NCBI RefSeq assembly: GCF_937616625.2
Contig: NC_065575.1
Location: 30,007,001 to 30,071,000, forward strand
Reading direction: 5' to 3'
DNA: 64,000 nt
Origin: Mercurialis annua
Taxonomy: Eukaryota > Streptophyta > Magnoliopsida > Malpighiales > Euphorbiaceae
The position numbers were made by a program, and so were the translations under genes. Below, piece after piece: positions 9,186 to 20,602 of this stretch; the first letter of the stretch is position 1, and every line of letters begins with the position of its first letter. Below the pieces are notes generated by a model, which was given only the letters and a program-made list of their open reading frames with translations, did no database searches and was not told the DNA's origin.

Positions 9186-10398
9186 ATGGGTGGACTTGCT
9201 GGTGTCGGTCACATTCCGACAGATAGAGAGATGGTGATGACCTACACGAAGTTGAATCCGACTTCTTTTGATGGTACTGAGGATCCTCTTGACTTTCTGG
9301 AAGAGTTTGAGTACAATAGTCAGAGAATTCGAGCTACTGATCGTCAATCAGTGATGCTTGTGGAGATGTCGCTGAAGGGTCCAGCTAAGGACTGGTTTCG
9401 CGATAACATCAGGCCAGAGATGGCTACATTGTCTTGGGCTGATTTTGTGACAAGATTCAGAGGTTATTATCTACCTTTCTCTATTACTGAGAATTTCAGA
9501 GAAAAGCTGCTAAGTTTAAAGAAAGGGGATAGATCAGTGACAGACTATACTACAGAGTTTGTCCGTTTGGGGCGGTTTGCTACAGATCTACAAGGTGATC
9601 GTGGGCGAGTGAACGACCGCTATATCAGGGGTTTAGGCTCGGAATTTCTTCCTTTGCTGATAGGGGCAGACATGGAGTTTGCTCGGGTAGTGGATAGTGC
9701 TCGATGGATGGAAAATTCGTTGATTCAGTTTGGGACGATCTCTGACTCTTTCCAGAATCAAAAGGGAAAGAGTGATGTTCCTAGTGGGGGGCAACATGCC
9801 CTAGTGCAGCATGGTAGTGGGAACTACTACAATGGCTCTTCTCAGGCCAATAAGGAGAGTCGCCGTACTCACAACAAAGGGAGGCATAGTGCTAGGAGTG
9901 CTCCGTACAGCTCTAGTAGCAGTGGGAGTAACCGTGGTTCAGGACGCGGGTACAGTGGTGGATCGAACATTCCGTTCTGCCAGAATTGCAGACGCATGCA
10001 CTATGGTCAGTGTCAGTTAGCTCCTGGAGGTTGTTTCTCTTGTGGCCAGCCGGGTCATTTTTCCATGGAGTGTCCGACATCTGGAAAGCAGATGTCTAAC
10101 TCCATTGTGGCGCAGTCATCTTATCAGCAGCATAGACCTGCATTTACACAGTCTGTAGGGTACTCTCAACCTGCAGCATCTTTTGGTGGCCAGCGGGGCC
10201 GTGGGTCTGGTGGCAGAGGTTTTGGTGGCCGTGGTAACGGTGGTAGAGGTTCCAACAGTTATGGTACTGGGCAGAGTTTGCAGCAGCAGCCGCAGGGTCA
10301 GGCCAGAGTGTTTGCTCTTACTCCTCAGGATGCGCGTGCATCAAATGCTGTGGTGAAAGGTACCATTCCGATTTCTTTTACTGATACTTTGGTATTAT
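9186..10398 (+). pseudogene. gag: Gag: capsid domain and zinc knuckle
   Basis: This is the main Gag frame of the element; Gag is the structural protein that packages the element's RNA in cytoplasmic particles. From the ATG at 9186, residues ~20-175 fit the retrotransposon Gag capsid domain (FDGTEDPLDFLEEFE, then KDWF, and FRGYYLPFS). A Ser/Gly-rich linker follows. After it come a CX2CX3HX3C cluster (residues 265-276) and a classical CX2CX4HX4C nucleic-acid-binding knuckle (C283, C286, H291, C296), then a Gly/Arg-rich tail. The frame stays open to 10472, but Pol-like sequence has shifted to another frame by 10399. The ATG is probably internal, because two TAG stops separate it from the upstream Gag part. 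Gag and Pol of this clade are normally one frame, so the break is a lesion. Confidence 0.9.
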
Positions 10399-11469
10399 GC
10401 GGGTGTAACCCATTCCTTTGTGTCTACACGTTTTGCTGGGAAATTGGGTATGGCACCATCTACTTTGAGTGAACCTCTAACTGTGTCTACACTTATGTCT
10501 GAAGGTGTAGTAGTGGACGTTGTTTATCCTTCTTGTCCAGTGCTTATTCAGGGTAGAGAATTATGTGCTGATTTGATTGTGCTTGACGTTCTTTCTTTTG
10601 ATGTCATCTTGGGGATGGATTGGCTGTCGCGCCATTATGCTTCCATTGACTGTCGAGGGAAGTCAGTCGAGTTCAGGATTCCAGATGATCTGCCTTTTTC
10701 CTTTCAGGGAGAGAAGGCGGAGACACCTAAGAATCTGATTTCCGCCATCAAGGCGAAGCAGATGTTAGGCAAGGGTTGCCAGGGTTTTCTAGCCGTGGTT
10801 CGTGATTTGGAGTTTGATAGTGGTGATATGCATAGTGTTCCAATAGTGAATGAGTTCACTGATGTGTTTCCAGAGGAATTGCCTGGGTTACCACCTGATC
10901 GTGATATTGAGTTTTGCATTTATGTGGTTTCTGGTACAGCTCCAATTTTGATACCGCCGTATCGGATGGCTCCTGCAGAGCTGAAGGAGTTGAAGGACCA
11001 GTTACAAGAGTTGTTGGATAGCGGGTTCATCAGACTAAGTACTTCTCCGTGGGGTGCTCCAGTTCTGTTTGTGAAGAAGAAAGACGGTTCCTTTCGACTG
11101 TGTATCGACTACAGACAGTTGAACAAGGCTACTGTCAAGAACATATATCCTCTTCCTCGTATCGATGATTTGTTTGACCAGTTGCAGGGTGCGAAGTGTT
11201 TCTCCAAGATTGATTTGAGGTCTGGGTATCATCAGCTTCGGATCCGTGATGTAGATGTGCATAAGACTACTTTTCAGACGCGGTATGGACATTTTGAGTT
11301 TCTGGTTATGTCCTTTGGTCTGACAAACACACCCACAACGTTTATGGATATGATGAACAGAGTGTTCAAGCCGTCTTTGGATCAATTTGTTATCGTCTTG
11401 ATTGATGACATTTTGATCTATTCTCGGAGTGAGGAGGAGCATGCTTACCATTTGAGAACTATACTATAG
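10399..11469 (+). pseudogene. pol: Pol: protease remnant and reverse transcriptase N-terminal two thirds
   Basis: Aspartic protease: the sequence around AGVTHSFVS (10399 on) and ILGMDWL are protease landmarks. The catalytic Asp expected just before the AG is absent; the reading frame changes exactly there, consistent with a short deletion of about 5 bases. Reverse transcriptase follows: [31 protein letters not shown] with the first catalytic Asp, and [10 protein letters not shown] with the catalytic Asp pair. A TAG at 11467-11469 ends this stretch, while RT sequence continues in the same frame beyond it. There is no credible own start codon; it was part of a Gag-Pol polyprotein. Role: processing of the polyprotein and copying of element RNA into DNA. 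It is non-functional as it stands. Confidence 0.92.
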
Positions 11470-12085
11470 ACGTTGCGTGAGCATCAGTTGTATGCTAAGT
11501 TCTCAAAATGTGAGTTCTGGTTGGATCAGGTTACCTTTCTAGGACACGTGGTGTCGAAAGATGGGATCAAGGTTGATCCGAAGAAGATTGAGGCGGTTAT
11601 GGATTGGCAGAGGCCGAGGTCAGTTACCGAGATTAGAAGTTTTCTGGGTTTAGCTGGCTACTATCGTCGGTTCGTGCAAGATTTCTCTAGAATATCTGCA
11701 CCGTTTACTAAACTAACAAAGAAAGGTGTTAAGTTTGAGTGGACTGACAAGTGTGAGGCGAGCTTTGAGAAGCTCAAGGAGATTTTGACTACAGCTCTGG
11801 TTTTGGCATTGCCAGCTGGCATTGACGGTTTCACAATGTACTGTGATGCGTCTCGGATTGGTTTGGGTTGCGTTCTGATGCAACATGGACAGGTGATTGC
11901 CTATGCTTCCAGACAGTTGAAGAAGCATGAGGTGAATTACCCTACTCATGATTTAGAATTGGCAGCTGTGGGTTTTGCGCTGAAAATCTGGAGACATTAT
12001 TTGTATGGTGCTACTTGTGAGATTTTCACTGATCACAAGAGTTTGAACTATATCTTTGATTAGAGAGAGTTGAACTTGAGACAGG
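11470..12085 (+). pseudogene. pol: Pol: RT C-terminal part and RNase H
   Basis: This continues the preceding frame after a single TAG. It begins with the RT thumb/connection ([34 protein letters not shown]). A gypsy-type RNase H follows with the acidic residues in place: D in YCDAS, E in HDLELAA, D in TDHKSL. RNase H degrades the RNA strand of the RNA:DNA hybrid. A TAG at 12061-12063 interrupts the end of RNase H, and the next coding stretch is offset by one frame from about 12086. Both look like decay of one polyprotein rather than separate genes. Apart from these, domain length and order are normal. Confidence 0.92.
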
Positions 12086-13738
12086 AGGTGGTTAGAGTTG
12101 CTGAAAGACTACGAATGTACTATTCAGTACCATCCTGGTAAGGCTAATGTGGTAGCCGATGCGTTAAGTTGCAAGTCTTCGGGCAGCTTGGCTCATATTT
12201 CTGAGATTGGGCGTAGACCCATGGTTAGAGAGTGGCACAGTTTGATAGCTTCAGGCTATGGTTTTCAGGTTTCTCAGGCCGGTTGTTTCTTGGCACAGTT
12301 CCAAGTGCAACCTGTTTTGATTAAACGGATCAAAGCTTTACAAGCTGAGAATCCACAGTTGAAACGGATTATTGAGGAGATTCAGCAGGACGGAAATTCT
12401 GAGTTTACTTTTGTGGATGGTGTTCTGAGACATGGTTCGAGATTGTGTGTTCCGGATTTAGATGGTTTGAGGGACCATATTCTAGAAGAAGCGCACAAAT
12501 CTGCTTATAGTGTTCATCCGGGTTCTACTATGATGTACCATGATCTTAAGGGTACCTACTGGAGGAGCGGTATAAAGAAGGATGTCGCTGAGTATGTTTC
12601 TAAATGTCTGACGTGCCAGCAAGTGAAGCTGGAGCATCAGAGACCTTTTGGTAATTTGCAACCATTACCTATTCCAGAGTGGAAGTGGGAGCGAATTGCT
12701 ATGGATTTTGTGGTTGGTTTACCACGTATTCGGCAGGGGTACGATTCCATCTGGGTTATAGTTGACCGTATGACCAAGTCAGCTCATTTCCTTCCGATTA
12801 AGGTTTCGTATACTGCTTCGAGGTTGGCTCAGTTGTACATCGACAGGATTGTCAGTTTGCATGGTGTACCGGTTTCTATTGTTTCAGACAGAGGATCTGT
12901 GTTTACTTCGAGTTTCTGGAAAGCGTTACAGGAATCCTTGGGTTCTCAGTTGGATTTGAGTACATCTTTTCATCCTCGGACAGACGGTCAGTCTGAGAGG
13001 ACTATTCAGACGTTGGAGGATATGCTCAGGATGTATGTTCTCGATTTTCAGGGTAGCTGGGATACTCATTTGTCGTTGATTGAGTTTTCTTATAACAACA
13101 GGCTTCACGCGAGTATCGAGATGGCGTCGTATGAGGCTTTGTACGGGCGCAAGTGTAGATCTATCTGTTGGGAGGAGGTTGGAAAGCGTAAACTCTCGGG
13201 AGCAGAGATTATTCAGATTACCTCAGAGAAGGTACCGTTGATCAAACGGAGGTTAGAGACTGCTTTTAGTCGGCATAAGAGTTATGCTGATCCGAAGAGA
13301 AAAGACATTGAGTTTCATGTTGGTGATTTCGTGTTTCTTCGGGTTTCGCCTATGAAAGGCGTGGTTCGTTTTGGTGTCAAGGGGAAGTTGGCACAAAGGT
13401 GTATTGGTCCTTATGAGATTTTAGAGAGGATTGGAGCTATGGCTTATCGTCTGGTTCTGCCGCCAGACATAGCGTTAGTGCATCCTGTGTTTTATGTTTC
13501 TATGTTAAGAAAGTGCATTTCTGATCCTTCGCACGTGATTGTGCCTCAGAGTGTTGAGATTGACCAGGAGCTGTCCTATGAGTAACAGCCAGTTGAGATT
13601 GTTGATACGCAAGTGCGTAAATTGCGGAACAAGGAGATTCTGATGGTCAAAGTTCTCTGGCGCAATCATTCTGTTGAAGAATGTACTTGTGAGACCGAGT
13701 CGGATATGCGGAATAGCTATCCTTTTCTTTTCCCGTGA
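12086..13738 (+). pseudogene. pol: Pol: integrase with GPY/F module and chromodomain-like tail
   Basis: The RNase H/integrase linker (RWLELLKDY, then YHPGKANVVADALS) is followed by the HHCC zinc-binding domain, with H133, H140, C170 and C173 counted from 12098. The catalytic core has the D,D(35)E triad: D203 in MDFVVGLP, D264 in VSDRGSVFT, E300 in TDGQSERT. The GPY/F motif (CIGPYEIL) and HPVFYVSMLRK follow. A TAA at 13583-13585 interrupts the frame, which then stays open to a TGA at 13736-13738. This last ~50-codon part (VKVLWRNHSVEE, then YPFLFP) resembles the C-terminal chromodomain-like region of Tekay-type elements, thought to guide integration to heterochromatin. Apart from its ends, the integrase domain itself has no stop. 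Confidence 0.92.
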
Positions 13739-13854
13739 GGTACGATATCTTGATTTTCTGTGATTTTTATGATTTTTACTTGTGTACGTGTCATTCTGGT
13801 GTTAATTGTTATCTTGTTTAATTCGAGGACGAATATATAATTAGTTGGGGAGAA
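13739..13854 (+). other. 3' untranslated stretch and polypurine tract
   Basis: About 115 bp lie between the pol end and the 3' LTR. The last bases, GTTGGGGAGAA, are a purine tract immediately before the LTR's TG. This is the normal site for priming plus-strand DNA synthesis in gypsy elements. Confidence 0.85.
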
Positions 13855-15157
13855 TGTAATATCCCGGAATTTTTTTAAAATTTTCTAAATATGTTTTCGG
13901 TAATAAATTGAATTTTTCGGGGGGCGGTTCAATTCGTAGTTTAATTTTTGGTCCGGTTCAATTTCAGAAATTGTGTAGTCCTTTTTATTTTTGGTGGTTC
14001 AACCAAAATGGTTGAACCACCACATGTGAATCAGGTCTCGAAAGAGACCTGAACCAAAAGTGAGGATTCTCGTTTGAGAATTGTGATTCTGGAACGAGAC
14101 CTCATCATTTTAAGCTGAGTCTCGTTTGAGAATCAGCATTCTCGAACTAGAATGCCATAGAGTTGCTGGTCTCGTTCGAGACCAGCAGGAACCTTGTGAG
14201 GAGGGTACTTTGGACCTTATTCTCTTCAATTCTTATCCCTTAAATACGTAACTCTTAAACCTAATCTATTCTCCACACTAAAAGCAAACCCTAGCCACCT
14301 TTAACATCCATTTTCTCTGAAAAACGAAGCCGTATATATCGAACTGTTTTAATATTATGACTTCTAGTTGGAACATGCTACCTAATGGGCATCATTAGGA
14401 TTGCGTGCGCCCCGGTAATGATCTGGGTAAGGTAATTATGATAATGTTGTAACTCGGTGTGAGCATAGCTCTCGGGACCAAGTAGAGTAACTCGGTGTAG
14501 CTCTAGCTCTCGGGACTCTGGTATAAGTGTGGTCAGTGGTAACTCGGTGTAGCTCAGCTCTCGGGTCCAGACCTATTGGATCATATTGTTTATTTAGAAT
14601 TGTGGATTAGGGTTCCAACTATTATTCGTAATATCGTTATTAAATGTTTTAAACGGTTTTAAAGGTTTTCCACTTAATAAATGTAGATAGTGGTATAAAC
14701 TCATCTCAGTATATCTGACCCCGTTGTTTTCCCAATTTTTCCCAGGGTTATGATCTGAGAGAGTCTGGTGATCTCCGCATTTACTTTCCTCAGAGGTTCC
14801 ATTTATTTTTGATAAACTGTAAAACTGTTTTATTCTTAGACCGCAGTAGTAATTAGACGTCTTTATTATTATTATATATTTTGTCGGATTGGTTACTGGT
14901 TATATTGCTTTGGCATGTTATATTATTTACATTGGTTTCTGATAAATCTATTTTTGACTCGGAATTGGATAAGCATGTTATTTTAACCGTTGAATATTAT
15001 AACTGCTAGATTTAGGCTGAAGTCTCGGTTGCCCCCGAGCATTGGTTTTCTGCAGGTTTATGTGTTTATATGTTAATTGAAAGGCTAGCTACGGGTTTTG
15101 GTACTACATTACCCATACCCTAGCGCCGGTCGCGATTCATGAAAATGGGTCGTGACA
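13855..15157 (+). repeat. 3' LTR of the plus-strand element, internally deleted (1303 bp)
   Basis: It starts TGTAATATCCCGG and ends GGGTCGTGACA. It matches the 5' LTR from 5586 to 6065 and from 7553 to 8376, but lacks the 1487 bp between. The junction (CCGTA|TATATCGAAC at about 14334) falls where the two edges share CGTA. Part of the leader region, the candidate splice donor and the middle of the LTR are lost, while the three stem-forming modules and the LTR end are kept. Confidence 0.93.
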
Positions 15158-18100
15158 GGTGAAACGTTTGGAATTGTTTCGTAACATTTGTAAACGTTTG
15201 GTTTAAATCGGTAAAAATGTGAAATGTTTGGATTTGTTTCGTAACGTTTGTAAACGTTTGGCTTAAATTGCAAAAAATGTGAAACGTTTGGATTTGTTTC
15301 TTAACGTTTGTAAAACTTTGTCTTAAATCGCTAAAAAGGTGAAACGTTTGGATTTGTTTCGTAAAATTTTAAACAATTGGATTTGTTTCATAACGTTTGT
15401 AAATGTTTGGCTTAAATCGCTAAAAATTGGAAACTTTTGGATTTGTTTTGTAACGTTTTAAATGTTTGGGTTGGTTTCGTAATGTTTTAATCGTTTGGCT
15501 TAATTTGCTAAAAAGGTGAAACGTTTAGATTTGATTCGTAATGTTTGTAAACGTTTGGCTTAAATCGCTAAAAATGGGAAACATCTGGATTTGTTTCATA
15601 TCGTTTGTAAACATTTTGCTTAAATCGCTATAAAGGGGAAACATTTGGTTTTGTTTCGAAACGATTGTAAACGTTTGGCCTAAATCGCTAAAAAGGTTAA
15701 ACGTTTGGATTCGTTTCGTAACATTTTAAAAGCTTGGATTTGTTTCGTAACGTATGTAAATGTTTGGCCTAAATCGCTAAAATTGTGAAACGTTTGGATT
15801 GGTTTCGTAATATTTTATACATTTGGCTTAAATCGCTATAAAGGTGTACCTTTTGGATTTGTTTCGTAACGTTTTAAACGTTTGGCTTAAATCGCTAAAA
15901 AGGGGAAACGTTTGGATTTGTTTCGTAACGTTTGTAAACGTTTGGCTTGTATCTCAAAAAAGGTGAAATGTTTGGATTTTTTTGTAACGTTTGTAAACGT
16001 TTGGCTTAAATCGCTAAAAATGTGAAATGATTGGATTTGTTTCGTAACGTTTTAAATGTTTGGATTTGTTTCGTAACGTTTGTTAACGTTTGGCTTAAAT
16101 TGTTAAAAATGGGAAACGTTTGGTTTTGTTTCGTAACGTTTGAAACATTTGGCTTAAATTGCTAAAAAAGCGAAACGTCTGGATTTGTTTCGTAATCTTT
16201 TAAACGTTTGGATTGGTTTTGTAATGTTTTAAATGTTTGGCTTAAATCGGTAAAAAGGTGAAACATTTAGATTTATTTCGTAACGTTTTAAACGTTTGGC
16301 TTATATCGCTAATAAGATGAAACATTTGGTTTTGTTTCGTAACGTTTATAAACGTTTGGCTTAAATCTCTAAGAAGGGGAAACGTTTCGATTTGTTTTGT
16401 AACGTCTGTAAACGTTTGGCTAAAATCGCTAAAAAGGTGAAACGTTTGGATTTGTTTCTGAACGTTTTAAACGTTCGAATTTGTTTTGTAACTGTAGTAA
16501 ACATTTGGCTTAAATTGTTAAAAAGGCGAAACGTTTGGATTTGTTTCGTAATATTTGTAAATGTTTGGCTTAAATTGCTAAAAAGGTATAAGCTTAGATT
16601 TGTTTCGTAACGTTTTAAACGTTTGGATTGGTTTTGTAACGTTTTAAATGTTTTGCTTAAATAGCTAAAAAAGTGAAATGTTTGGATTGGTTTCGTAACG
16701 TTTTAAACGTTTGGCTTATATCGCCAAAAAGGTGAAACATTTTGTTTTGTTTCGTAGCGCTTGTAAACTTTTGGCTTAAATCGCTAAAAAGGCGAAACGT
16801 TTGAATTTGTTTCGTAATGTTTGTAAACGTTTGCCTTAAATCGCTAAAAAGGGGAAACGTTTGGATTGGTTTCGTAACGTTTGTAAAATTTGGTTTAAAT
16901 CACTAAAAAGGTGAAATGTTAGGATTTTTTTCGTAATGTATTAAACATTTGGATTTGTTTCGCAACGTTTGTAACATTTGGCTTCAATCGCTAAAAAGGT
17001 GAAACGTTTAGATTTGTTTCTTAAGGTTTCAATCGTTCGAATTTGTTTTGTAACTGTAGTAAACATTTGGCTTAAATTGTTAAAAAGGTGAAACGTTTGG
17101 ATTTGTTTCGTAACGTTTGTAAATGTTTGGCTTAAATTGCTAAAAAGGTATAACTTTGGATTTGTTTCGTAGCGTTTTAAACGTTTGGATTGGTTTTGTA
17201 ACGTTTTAAATGTTTTGCTTTAATTGCTAAAAAGGTGAAATGTTTGGATTGGTTTCGTAACGTTTTAAATGTTTGGCTTATATCGCTAAAAAGGTGAAAC
17301 ATTTGGTTTTGTTTCGTAACGTTTGTAAACGTTTGGCCTAAATCGCTAAAAAGGGGAAACGTTTGAATTTTTTTCGTAAAGTTTGCCTTAAATCGTTAAA
17401 AAGGGGAAACGTTTGGATTTATTTCGTAACGTATTAAACGTTTGGATTGGTTTCGTAACGTTTGTAAAATTTGGTTTAAATCGCTAAAAAGGTGAAATGT
17501 TAGGATTTTATTCGTAATGTATTAAACATTTGGATTTGTTTGCAACGTTTGTAACATTTGGCTTCAATCGCTAAAAAGATGAAACGTTTAGATTTCTTTC
17601 GTAACGTTTGTAAACGTTTAGCTTAAATCGATAAAAAGGTGAAATGTTTGGTTTTGTTTAGTAACGTTCATAAACGTTTGGCATAGATCGCTAATAAGGT
17701 GAAACGTTTGGATTTGTTTCGTAACGTTTGTAAAAGTTTGGCTTCAATCGCTAAAAAGGTAAAATGTTTGGATTTGTTTCGTAACATTTTAAACGTTTGG
17801 ATTTGTTAGGTAACGTTTGTAAATGTTTGGCTTATATCGCAAAAAATTGGAAACGTTTGGATTTGTTTCATAACGTTTTAAACATTTGGATTGGTTTCAT
17901 AATGTTTTAATCGTTTGGCTTAATTCGATAAAAAGATGAAATGTTTGGATTTGTTTCGTAACGTTTGTAAACGTTTGGCTTAAATCGCTAAAAATGGGAA
18001 ACATTTGGATTTGTTTCCTAACGTTTGTAAACATTTGGCTTAAATCGCTAAAAAGGGGAAACATTTGGTTTTGTTTCGGAACGATTGTAAACGTTTGGCT

Positions 18101-20305
18101 TAAATCGCTAAAAAGGTGAAACGTTTGGATTCGTTTCGTAACATTATAAACGCTTGGATTTGTTTCGTAACGTATGTAAATGTTTGGCTTTAATCGCTAA
18201 AATAGTGAAATGTTTGGATTTTTTTCGTAACGTTTTAAATGCTTGGATTGGTTTTGTAATCTTTTATACATTTGGCTTAAATCGCTATAAAGGTGTTCCT
18301 TTTGGATTTGTTTCGTAACGTTTAAAACATTTGGATTGGTTTCGTAACGTTTTAAAAGTTAGGCTTAAATTGCTAAAAAGGGGAAACATTTGGATTTATT
18401 TCGTAACGTTTGTAAACGTTTGGCTTAAATCGCAAAAAAGGTGAAATGTTTGGATTTTTTTTTAACGTTTGTAAACATTTGGCTTAAATCGCTAAAAAGG
18501 TGAAATGATTGGATTTGTTTCGTAACATTTTAAACGTTTGGATTTGTTTCTTAACGTTTGTATACGTTTGGCTTCAATTGCTAGAAATGTAAAACGTTTG
18601 GATTTGCTTCGTAATGTTTATAAACGTTTGGTTTAAATCACTAAAAAGGTGAAACGTTTGGTTTTGTTTCGTAACGTTTGCAAACATTTGGCTTAAATTG
18701 CTGAAAAGGTGAAACGTTTGGATTTGTTTCGTAATCTTTTAAACGTTTGAATTGGTTTCGTAATGTTTTAAATATTTGGCTTAAATCGGTAAAAAGGTGA
18801 AACATTTTGATTGGTTTTGTAACGTTTGTAAACGTTTGGCTTAAATCCCTAAAAATGGGAAACATTTGTATTTGTTTCGTAACAATTGTAAACGTTTGGC
18901 TTCAATCGCTAAAAAGGTGAAATATTTGTATTTGTTTCGAAACGTTTTTAAGTGTTTAGGTTGGTTTGGTAATGTTTTAAACATTTGGCTTAAATCGCTA
19001 AAAAGGTGTAACGTTTGGGTTTGTTTCGTAACGTTTGTAAACGTTTGGCTTAAATCGCTAAAAAGGTGAAACGTTTAGAGTTTTTGTAACGTTTTAAATG
19101 TTTGGATTTTTTTCGTAACGTTTGTAAACTTTTGGTTTAAATCGCTAAAATTGGAAACATTTGGATTTGTTTCATAACGTTAGTTAACGTTTGGCTTAAA
19201 TCGCAAAAAAGGGGAAACATTTGGATTGGTTTCGTAATATTTTAAACGTTTGGATTTGTTTCGTAGCTTTTGTAAATGTTTGGATTAAATCGCTAAAAAT
19301 GTGAAATGTTTGGATTTTTTTCATAACGTTTTAAACGTTTGGATTGGTTTCTAAATGTTTTCAACCTTTGCCTTAAATCGCTATAAAGGTGAAACTTTTG
19401 GATTTGTTTCATAACGTTATAAACGTTTGGATTGGTTTCATAACGTTTAAAACGTTTGGCTTAAATCGCTAAAAAGGGGAAACGTTTGGATTTGTTTCGT
19501 AACGTTTGTAAATGTTTGGCTTAAATCGCTAAAAATGTGAAACGTTTGAATTTGTTTCATAACGTTTAAAAACGTTTGGTTTAAATCGCTAAAAAAGGTG
19601 AAAAATTTGGTTTTATTTTGTAACGTTGGTGAACGTTTGGCTTAAATCACTAAAAAGGTAAAACATTTGGATTTGTTTCGTAATGTTTCAAACGTTTGAA
19701 TTGGTTTCGTAATGTTTTAAACATTTGGCTTAAATGGCTAAAAAGGTGAAACGTTTTGATTTGTTTCGTTATGTTTAAAACGTTTGGATTGGTTTCGTAA
19801 CTTTTTAAACGTTTGGCCTAAATCGCTAAAAAGATGAAACGTTTAAATTGGTTTTATAACGTTTGTAAACGTTTTGCTTAAATCGCTAAAAATGTAAAAC
19901 GGTTGGATTTGTTTCGTAACGTTTGTAAACGTTTGGCTTCAGTCACTAAAAATGTGAAACATTTGTATTTGTTTCGTAACGTTTTAAACGTTTGGGTTGG
20001 TTTTGTAATGTTTTAAACGTTTAGCTTAAATCGCGAAGAAGGTGAAACGTTTGAATTTGTTTCGTAACATCTTAAACATTTGGATTTGTTTCGTAACATT
20101 TGTAAATGTTTGGTATAAATCGCTAAAAATTTGAAACGTTTGGATTTGTTTTGTAACGTTTTAAACATATGGATTGGTTTCGCAATGTTCTAAACATTTG
20201 GCTTAAATCGCTAAAAAGGTGAACCTTTTGGATTTGTTCCGTAAGGTTTGCAAACGTTTGGCTTCAATCGCTAAAAAGGAAAAACTTTTGGATATGTTTC
20301 GTAAC
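15158..20305. repeat. Tandem ~60-bp repeat array, segment 2
   Basis: The array resumes at GGTGAAACG, in phase with the left flank of the inserted element. Units are the same ~60-bp repeat, quite divergent, with many ~88-bp variants in which a GTTTTAAACG...GATTGGTTTCGTAAC half-unit is added. Older duplications are visible. A ~0.56-kb one spans 16.4-17.7 kb (the phrase CGTTCGAATTTG at 16472 and 17034). A ~2.42-2.45-kb one has 15661 matching 18081 and 15841 matching 18290. There are no genes; short open frames on both strands are repeat-derived. Confidence 0.95.
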
Positions 20306-20602
20306 AGTCACAACCCAATTTCATGGATCGCGACCGACGCTAGGGTATGGGTATGGTCGTACCAAAACCCGTAGCAAGCCTCGCGGATAAAGATACAACA
20401 TATAAACCTGCAAGAAAACCACTGCTCGGTGGTAATCGAGACTCCAACCTAAGTCTGGCAGTTTATATAACAACTTATATAATAACTTAAATATTTGAAA
20501 TGCTCGGCTAAAACCCGAGACTCAATAACATGCCTTATATAAATCAAATCCAATGTATAACATGCCAACAGCGATAATAAATAGTCGGACCACTCCGACA
20601 AA

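Larger units (their letters stand above)
5586..15157 (+). mobile_element. Ty3/gypsy chromovirus-like element, probably Tekay/Del clade, defective (9572 bp)
   Basis: The order is 5' LTR (5586-8376), PBS, gag, protease, RT, RNase H, integrase, C-terminal extension, polypurine tract, 3' LTR (13855-15157). The gypsy order of RT-RNase H before integrase, the CX2CX4HX4C zinc knuckle, the integrase GPY/F motif and a chromodomain-like tail point to a plant chromovirus. The general character of the Gag and Pol sequences fits Tekay/Del best; this is family knowledge, not a search result. It lies inside the tandem array: the left flank ends AGTGA and the right flank begins GGTGA, a 5-bp target duplication with one mismatch (array consensus GGTGA). 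Stops, frame changes and a 3' LTR deletion make it non-autonomous. Confidence 0.93.

Noticed and set aside
10420..10422. Independent start codon for the protease-RT frame
   Set aside because: The frame opens at a GTG inside protease-like sequence that continues upstream in the same frame to 10399. It is a fragment of a polyprotein.
11035..11451. 138-codon minus-strand open frame opposite reverse transcriptase
   Set aside because: It is antisense to a clear RT coding region and has no family features of its own.
5586..15157. An intact, autonomous retrotransposon
   Set aside because: Five in-frame stops, several frame changes, a lost protease Asp and a deleted 3' LTR rule this out.
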